Shown: piece by piece, positions 59,801-64,000 of the stretch
Position numbering within the stretch: the first letter of the stretch is position 1
Layout of the letters: each line of letters starts with the position of its first letter
Origin: Notospermus geniculatus
Taxonomy: Eukaryota; Nemertea; Pilidiophora; Heteronemertea; Lineidae
Direction: 5' to 3'
Assembly (NCBI GenBank): GCA_002633025.1
Contig: NMRB01001161.1
Coordinates: forward strand, 64,070 to 128,069
Length of the DNA: 64,000 nt
Program-made: the position numbers and the translations under genes
Notes under the pieces: generated by a model
What the model saw: the letters and a program-made list of their open reading frames with translations, nothing else
The model's database searches: none
What the model was told of the DNA's origin: nothing

Positions 59801-62800
59801 TCATTCTGAGGTCTCCAGTACACATCCAGTCATGGTTACTCTGGCTCGTCTGAGGTTTCCAGCCTAAGTCCAATAGTGGTCAATCTCAGGTATCCAACAT
59901 CAGTCCAGTAGTGGTCAATCTCAGGTAGTGGATTTCCAGGACTGTGTATTCTGATATCGCCAGTGGAGTTGGAGTGATGGTCACTCGCAGGCCTCCAGTG
60001 GAGTTCCAGTAGTGGTGGTCACTCTCTCTCAGGTCTCCAGTGGATTTCTGGGATTACACTCCGCCGAATTCTCCGGTGGAGTTCCGGTAGTGGTGGGCAC
60101 TCTGAAAGCGGCAGTGAATTTCCTACACAGTCTACCGAGGTCTCCAGTGGTGAGTGGAGTTCTAGTATTGGTGACATTGAAGTTTCCTGTGGAGGTAAAG
60201 TCATGGTCACTCTGTCTGAGCGTGATATCTTCACAGTGGATGTCTGTGGTGGACACTCTGAAGTCTCCAGTGCATTTCCAGTAGTGGCCATCTCAAGTCT
60301 CCAGTAGAGGTCTGGCAGTGCTCACTTGAAGATCTCCCGTGGCATTCCAGCAAGAGTGGCCAGACCTAGCTAATACCAACTGACACAAACCCAGGCCTCC
60401 AGGTTATGAGTTCGAGAAGGTAGCACTGCCCACTCCATCCCGTCCATGACATCTTAGTACTGTTGGCCGACAGCCAGTCAAAGGTAGCGAGAATGTACTC
60501 TTCGGCTAAATTAGCCTGTGATAAAACTTTCTTTCACCCACCTGATTTCATGCCAGCTCAGCAGATAGATTGAATGCAACAGTTGATAAGAACAGGGGAT
60601 AAGACAACAAATGGGGGAGGAATCAAACAATTTAAACAGATGAATGCTAACAACTAACAACCATGGGCCAATGTCCCCGAATGACCTGACTGCTCACCGT
60701 CTGGGGTACTCCACATCAGGTAACTTGAGGTGAACCTCCTCGGGCTTTCGTCTGTTATAACTTGACAGTAATCCACAAAGAAACCCCGTATCATAACGCT
60801 GAATATTGTCTTCTGTACTGTGTCCCTTACACATTATGCAGTATCCAAGAACATTCCAACTTGATAGAGAATATTTTATACCCTGTACATCACTCCAAGT
60901 TTTGATTCACTTTATGATCAGAAGTTAGACGAGTCAGGCAGCGATGAACAGACATCATTGACCGATGCCACCTGTGTATTTGCTGTCGTCAGACCTACAC
61001 CAAGTGAACAACCAATCATAGTTCACTTATTTCTACCATGGGTTATTTATAGATGGAGGCCTTCACCGGGAGCAAGAACCTCTCAATAGCAAGTTCATGG
61101 ATTCGTTTAGCAGCATATCAACAACAACAACATAGCTGGTCTGCTGACACAGTGTCTGATGTAGGTCAGGTCGTAAAATAAGTATGGGGGAATACAGGAC
61201 ACCACTGAGGCAATGAATAGCCTCAGTGGTAAACATAAACAACAGAAAATACCACAAATATTTTGCAAGTTGGGTTCATTGCCAATCTCTCACAGAGGAA
61301 AGGACAGTGAACTCTGATGCACGGGACTAACTGGACCCCAAGGAGGGACAAAGTGGATGGAGGGACCACAGGGAGAGACCAACTAGACCCCAGGGAGGGA
61401 GAAACTGCAGGTGGACACTAGGGAGGGACAAACTGGACCCTCAGGGAGGGAGAAACTGGACCCAGGGAGGGAGAAACTGCAGGTGGACACTAGGGAGGGA
61501 CAAACTGGACCCTCAGGGAGGGAGAAACTGGACACCAGGGAGGGAGAAACTGGACCCCTGGGAGAGACGAACTGGACCCCAGGGATAGACAAACTGGATC
61601 CCAGGGAGGGACAAACTGGACACTGGGGAGGGACAAACTGGACCCCAGGGATAGACAAACTGGATCCCAGGGAGGGACAAACTGCACCCTAGGGAGGGAT
61701 AAACTCGATCTCATAGAGGCACAAACTGGACCCCCAGAGAGCGACAAACTGGATCTCAGAGAGGGGCAAACTGGACTGAAGGGAGGGACAAACCGGACAG
61801 CGGGGAGTGACAAACTGGACCCCAGGGACAGGGACGGATCTGATGTGAGAAGCCCTAACCCTAATCCACGATTAGGGTTAGGGTTTATGAAGCGCCTTCA
61901 ATTGCTGATAAAATAGACATAAAAAGAATGATGTTCTCTTGCAGAAAATCATCAGGAATCCATGCACTGAAGAAAAGTCACATCAGACTGGACCCAGAAA
62001 GGGTTAAAACTACACAGGAAAGCCTTTGACCTTCATGTCTACCCAGCTTTCTCAGTTAACAGTTCCATCCTGTGGTACTTCAAGGCACAAGACTGTCAAT
62101 GTATTATAAAGACACCAACAACTGTAAACATTTCTATGTAACCATAGTAACAGGATAAGTGCGACATGTGACATGGAAGTCAAGGGACCTAAGTTGGCCA
62201 AATTAAACCAAGATCCCAAGCTAATTAATGGCACCTGCTGCCATCAAGGGGCGTAACAGTCTCCAACATCCGTTTCCATGTAACCATAGTAACAGGACAA
62301 ACTGAGAGAAGTCAGACCTTGGCCTGAGCTGAAAATCAAAGCTCAGTGATGCCACCTGTGATCAAGAGGTGGAAACAGCCAACAGACAATCCAGTCTCCC
62401 TGAGGTCATTACACTCTGAGAATGAGTTCTCAAATTGGGGTAAACAACTCACAGCATGGTTTCATTCAATACATGGAATATCACATGAAATGGTTCCAGA
62501 CACACAGTAGAACCATTCACCTTTGTTCAACATAATACCCACACCATTCCCATGTTCTGAGGTACTGGTTAACCCAGTCCTTCCATTTCAATCTCATTTC
62601 TAACACTACAACTTGAATTTTACGCCCAAAATCTGACCACACCCACAGAACTCCAACTGACAAGCACTGATACCAAGTGGTCACATCGGCTTAGCCTTGT
62701 ACCTTGTGCCTTATTGCATGGTCAAGGAAACACCCCATCCAAGGGAGGAACATGAGTAATTTGAGATGGCCTCTTCTGTGTTTACCAGGGCCAATAATGC

Positions 62801-63397
62801 CATGGCTTAGCCCTAAGGGAAAAATCTAATACTAGAAAACTGTAACTGAATCAGCATCTCATACTCATAGGAAATGCAGCACTACAACTGATTTGATTTA
62901 CACCTATGGTGTTGGGACAATTTGCGTGTAATTTGAACTGATCAACCCCATTATTTCCTAATCTAGGTTAGGGTTAGTTCAAGAGTTCCAGACAGTAGAC
63001 TAGACTGGGATGCTGTGGCAGAATGATATGACAGTTGACACCCACATATGCCCTAGACTGGTGCCACGGTTTACTGAGCACTAAATCATTATTACATCAC
63101 ATACATTCACATGCCAAGCTTTTTAAATTGGAAACACTGAACTGAAGGCGGTGACAGACTGGCACCTAAGCAACATGTCAGGAAAGCATTCAACCAATCA
63201 GGGCGGCGGTAATACAGACCGAAACACCTACCAAAGAATCTGATTGGCGGAACGCCTGCAGACACACCGTGTACGCGCCAGTCTGTCACCGGCCTTAGGG
63301 TATTAGAATCATGAATGAGACAGAGGTGCCATGGCCTACTCAGCGCTAAACCCTTGACATCACATACCAATTACCATGGTTCTCGTTTCCTCTTCAT
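47712..63397 (-). CDS. HIF1A: Hypoxia-inducible factor alpha subunit (HIF-alpha), complete model
   Basis: Oxygen-regulated bHLH-PAS transcription factor that pairs with ARNT. The symbol means HIF-alpha in general, the invertebrate counterpart of HIF1A/EPAS1. Exons, 5' to 3': 63397-63375 (tentative), 57455-57265, 56784-56636, 56513-56325, 54795-54620, 54250-54144, 53666-53519, 53200-53043, 51770-51681, 50684-50595, 50350-50124, 49642-49544, 49202-49099, 48976-48543, 48252-48143, 47861-47712. They sum to 2,445 nt, or 814 codons plus stop (784 if one of the duplicated exons is skipped), with all phases matching. The bHLH (about 9-71) has [21 protein letters not shown] starts [24 protein letters not shown] starts near [26 protein letters not shown] gives hydroxylatable Pro393 and Pro423. 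A second degron is ANRSPFISM (Pro559). The C-terminal transactivation end has VEVNAPV with the asparagine (Asn790) targeted by FIH in vertebrates. Confidence 0.95.
49099..49202 (-). CDS. HIF1A: HIF-alpha exon with C-terminal oxygen-degradation motif
   Basis: The peptide [17 protein letters not shown] aligns with the CODD (LAPYIPMDDDFQL in vertebrates). The proline is kept, but the canonical Leu-Ala before it is replaced by Arg-Ser; other invertebrate HIF proteins also vary here. The exon runs phase 0 to phase 2. Confidence 0.8.
50595..50684 (-). CDS. HIF1A: HIF-alpha LxxLAP degron exon, copy A (downstream)
   Basis: Ninety nucleotides, acceptor ttccag at 50685 and donor GTAAG below 50595, entering with two bases and leaving with one. 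It encodes [16 protein letters not shown] and a Pro-rich tail, the N-terminal oxygen-degradation motif (human Pro402 region, LAPAAGD). It differs from copy B only at a synonymous alanine-proline third base (CCG/CCA). Confidence 0.9.
50997..51210. mobile_element. MITE with AGAGGTTCTTCAC ends, copy A
   Basis: Perfect 13-bp inverted termini (AGAGGTTCTTCAC/GTGAAGAACCTCT). The interior has palindromic 'gatgatgtcaaaac', 'ggccatcaaatggcc' and 'tgatggccaatatggcgacatca' words. It is duplicated with the surrounding block (52081-52294). Confidence 0.8.
51681..51770 (-). CDS. HIF1A: HIF-alpha LxxLAP degron exon, copy B (upstream)
   Basis: Ninety nucleotides with intact acceptor and donor and the same phases as copy A, so including either or both exons preserves the frame. 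The encoded peptide is the same as copy A, including LTHLAP. It is joined upstream to the exon ending at 53043, whose last base T is completed by CA. Confidence 0.9.
52081..52294. mobile_element. MITE with AGAGGTTCTTCAC ends, copy B
   Basis: Counterpart of 50997-51210 inside the second duplicated block; the termini are intact. Confidence 0.8.
52651..52880. mobile_element. MITE with long (about 40 bp) inverted termini
   Basis: 'tagactatatcactcc' and 'gagcgcagcacctgacgggt' on the left are mirrored by 'acccgtcaggtgctgcgctc' and 'ggagtgatagagtcta' on the right, with 'gcgtcacgacgtcccgt' also mirrored further in. It is absent at the matching position of duplicated copy A, giving an empty-site comparison. 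Confidence 0.9.
53737..53982. mobile_element. Palindromic MITE, same family as 8231-8470
   Basis: TAGACGATTCTCGAATT at the left and an inverse relative at the right, with 'gccgaaatcgcaaacacaacctcgg' mirrored by 'ccaaggttgtgtttacgatttcggc'. It lies between the HIF-alpha exons at 53519-53666 and 54144-54250, starting 70 bp from the first. Confidence 0.8.
54498..54603. mobile_element. hAT-like fold-back MITE, copy 3, beside a HIF-alpha splice donor
   Basis: Arms 'catcctcccacagcagggct' and 'tggttggaggatg' with the 'ctcctcttc'-type core. It is flanked by the 7-bp direct repeat ccctctc (54491-54497 and 54604-54610). The target duplication ends about 8 bp from the splice donor of the PAS-region exon 54795-54620. 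Confidence 0.75.
55029..55214. mobile_element. Imperfect palindromic element with 'ccccgtttccac' ends
   Basis: 'gtttccactac' and 'cggttttcgccgtggt' on the left are mirrored by 'ccgccgtggtggaaac' and 'gtgaaaaccgctcc' on the right, a common MITE design. It lies in a HIF-alpha intron. Confidence 0.6.
55215..55904. other. HIF-alpha intron, no feature
   Basis: AT-rich intron with a 122-codon plus-strand frame (55445-55813) of unbiased, low-complexity character; no family recognised. Confidence 0.45.
55905..56080. mobile_element. Palindromic MITE, uninterrupted relative of 3480-3775
   Basis: 'gttggctctctatgggcaattcaccattgttgg' on the left and 'gatacccatagacagccaactt' on the right, with outer ends 'gctactcctcgatgggaga' and 'tctcacgtggagcagcgcc' mirrored. 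Confidence 0.65.
57540..58010. repeat. Tandem/inverted repeats with 'gctggcagcacacatacatg' unit
   Basis: A unit of about 110 bp shortening to 75 bp ('gctgctggcagcacacatac', 'atgtccatgcctgtgaaact', 'attggtgagccgtgctgcagg') occurs two to three times. The part before 57760 has inverted 'gccaagacattc'/'tcgccagccac' words. It lies at the start of the 5.9-kb first HIF-alpha intron. Confidence 0.65.
58011..59680. other. HIF-alpha intron 1, middle, no gene seen
   Basis: Frames are open on both strands at 58560-58980 but are out of register with each other, have no recognisable domain and lack splice sites that would connect them. Possibly a decayed mobile-element fragment. Confidence 0.4.
59680..60345. 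repeat. Degenerate minisatellite, about 38-40 bp unit
   Basis: Repeating 'ggtctccagtggagttccag' plus 'tagtggtcactctgag' units over about 650 bp with heavy substitution. The periodic frame gives spurious ORFs on both strands. Confidence 0.85.
61337..61830. repeat. Minisatellite, about 23-28 bp unit
   Basis: About 19-20 units of 'gggagggacaaactggaccc' plus a short variable spacer. Its long open frames on both strands (91-107 codons) are repeat artefacts. Confidence 0.95.
61853..61888. repeat. Inverted telomeric hexamers
   Basis: 'ccctaaccctaatc-cac-gattagggttaggg': two CCCTAA repeats facing two TTAGGG repeats across a 3-4 bp centre, immediately beside the minisatellite. Confidence 0.85.
62108..62390. 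repeat. Diverged dimer, about 146-bp unit
   Basis: 'tatgtaaccatagtaacagga' and 'atgtaaccatagtaacagga' recur at about 62136 and 62280, followed in both by 'cttggcc' and 'atggcacctg'-like words. Confidence 0.6.
62391..63374. other. HIF-alpha intron 1, first part
   Basis: Mostly unfeatured. At about 63142-63300 'aaggcggtgacagactggc' is mirrored by 'gccagtctgtcaccggcctt', another fold-back element of about 155 bp. No exon was recognised. Confidence 0.5.
63375..63397 (-). CDS. HIF1A: Candidate first coding exon of HIF-alpha
   Basis: ATG at 63397 starts the short basic peptide MKRKREP plus two bases, ending at CCATG|GTAATT. These bases join the bHLH exon (57455) to give W-N-S-E-R-R-K-E-K, in phase. 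A short Lys/Arg N-terminus just before the bHLH is typical of HIF-alpha. It is only 23 coding nucleotides, so the call rests on phase, donor and position. Confidence 0.5.
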
Positions 63398-64000
63398 GGG
63401 TGTTCGTTGTGTGTCCGTCAATAATGTGGTGCGGGGAGGGTGAGCACAAAATAAACCTCTGATTAGCCTACCTCATGGATGCTCACAGTTTAGGCCAAGG
63501 CTAGGCCCCCTATTTGACATTGCCCAAGTTTTTGTATAGGCCTAGGCCTAGATCAGTTCGGCAACTTTCTGTGAGCCAGCCCCGAACTGGTAAGTAGCTC
63601 ACAAGTCGCATTCGGTGCTCTGTAGGCATTATTAACAGCATTGAAATGTGTTGGAAATGGGAATTATTCATTTATTGCTCTTTTATGGAATTGGAAGGGA
63701 TGGGTGAAGTATGCTGCATGACCCTGGACAAATCAACCCAAAAATCGAAAATTTTTCGAAAATCCGTGGCTGAGACTCGCATTTCCGTGGTTGATTTTTA
63801 GCGCCGACTGGTGCTGCCACCTATGAACTGGAAACTTAACTTCCGATAGACTTGCGCTCAATCCGATGCGAAATTGAATTTGAAGGTTGCCGATTTTGGC
63901 AACTTTACCGCTGCCAAAATCAGCAACGTTGCCGATTATGGCAACGCAAGGTTGCCATATATAGCAACGTTGCCGAATTTGCTGGTTTTGCCGAACTGAA
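63398..64000. promoter_or_regulatory. Probable HIF-alpha upstream region with GTTGCC/GGCAAC palindromes
   Basis: If the exon at 63375 is right, the HIF-alpha promoter lies here. From about 63885 to 63980 there are repeated inverted words GTTGCC...GGCAAC ('gttgccgattttggcaac', 'gttgccgattatggcaac', 'ggttgccatatatagcaac'). No coding exon was seen. Confidence 0.4.

Noticed and set aside
59588-60291. Several 69-90 codon ORFs on both strands
   Set aside because: They fall entirely in a degenerate minisatellite with ~38-40 bp units.
61383-61813. Long ORFs on both strands (91-107 codons)
   Set aside because: Pure product of a minisatellite whose unit length keeps frames open.

Overview
The window is animal (metazoan) nuclear DNA from a marine-invertebrate type of genome. 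The genes are short-exon, intron-rich orthologues of conserved animal genes, with GT-AG (rarely GC-AG) splice sites. They are separated by intergenic and intronic DNA packed with small palindromic or TIR-bearing elements, tRNA-derived SINEs and minisatellites. A ciliary/flagellar gene (DRC7) and a HIF-alpha with both prolyl-hydroxylation regions and a C-terminal asparagine site exclude plants and fungi. I cannot place the phylum from sequence alone; an echinoderm, hemichordate, cephalochordate or lophotrochozoan would all fit.

Layout: (1) 1-4.1 kb is repeats and mobile elements. (2) 4.1-16.25 kb, minus strand, is RALGAPB, the Ral GTPase-activating protein beta subunit; 22 coding exons are readable, one internal stretch is missing and the 3' end lies off the window. 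(3) 17.24-23.38 kb, plus strand, is DRC7 (CCDC135), a complete 15-exon model of 913 codons, head-to-head with RALGAPB. (4) 24.27-29.53 kb, minus strand, is MUS81, a complete 19-exon model of 818 codons, tail-to-tail with DRC7. (5) 30.38-37.07 kb, plus strand, is PNPT1, a complete 22-exon model of 767 codons, head-to-head with MUS81. (6) 40.18-43.1 kb, minus strand, is the 3' two-thirds of ACTR10 (dynactin Arp10/Arp11); its first exons are absent. (7) 47.71-63.4 kb, minus strand, is a HIF-alpha gene with bHLH, PAS-A/B, oxygen-degradation and C-terminal transactivation regions.

These are housekeeping or regulatory genes, not a pathway cluster. The most striking item is in HIF-alpha. The 90-nt exon carrying the LxxLAP prolyl-hydroxylation degron is present twice, about 1.1 kb apart, with identical peptides and compatible phases. 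The gene could therefore encode two tandem oxygen-degradation motifs or choose between them. The duplicated block ends at a single N, and a second, larger duplication (43.2-44.9 vs 45.3-47.0 kb) is also bounded by Ns. An uncollapsed-haplotype assembly artefact is therefore a serious alternative. Single Ns also sit where RALGAPB and ACTR10 lose exons, so they probably mark unsized gaps.

All exon borders were assigned by eye from splice consensus, reading-phase continuity and remembered family sequence. No search or alignment was run.
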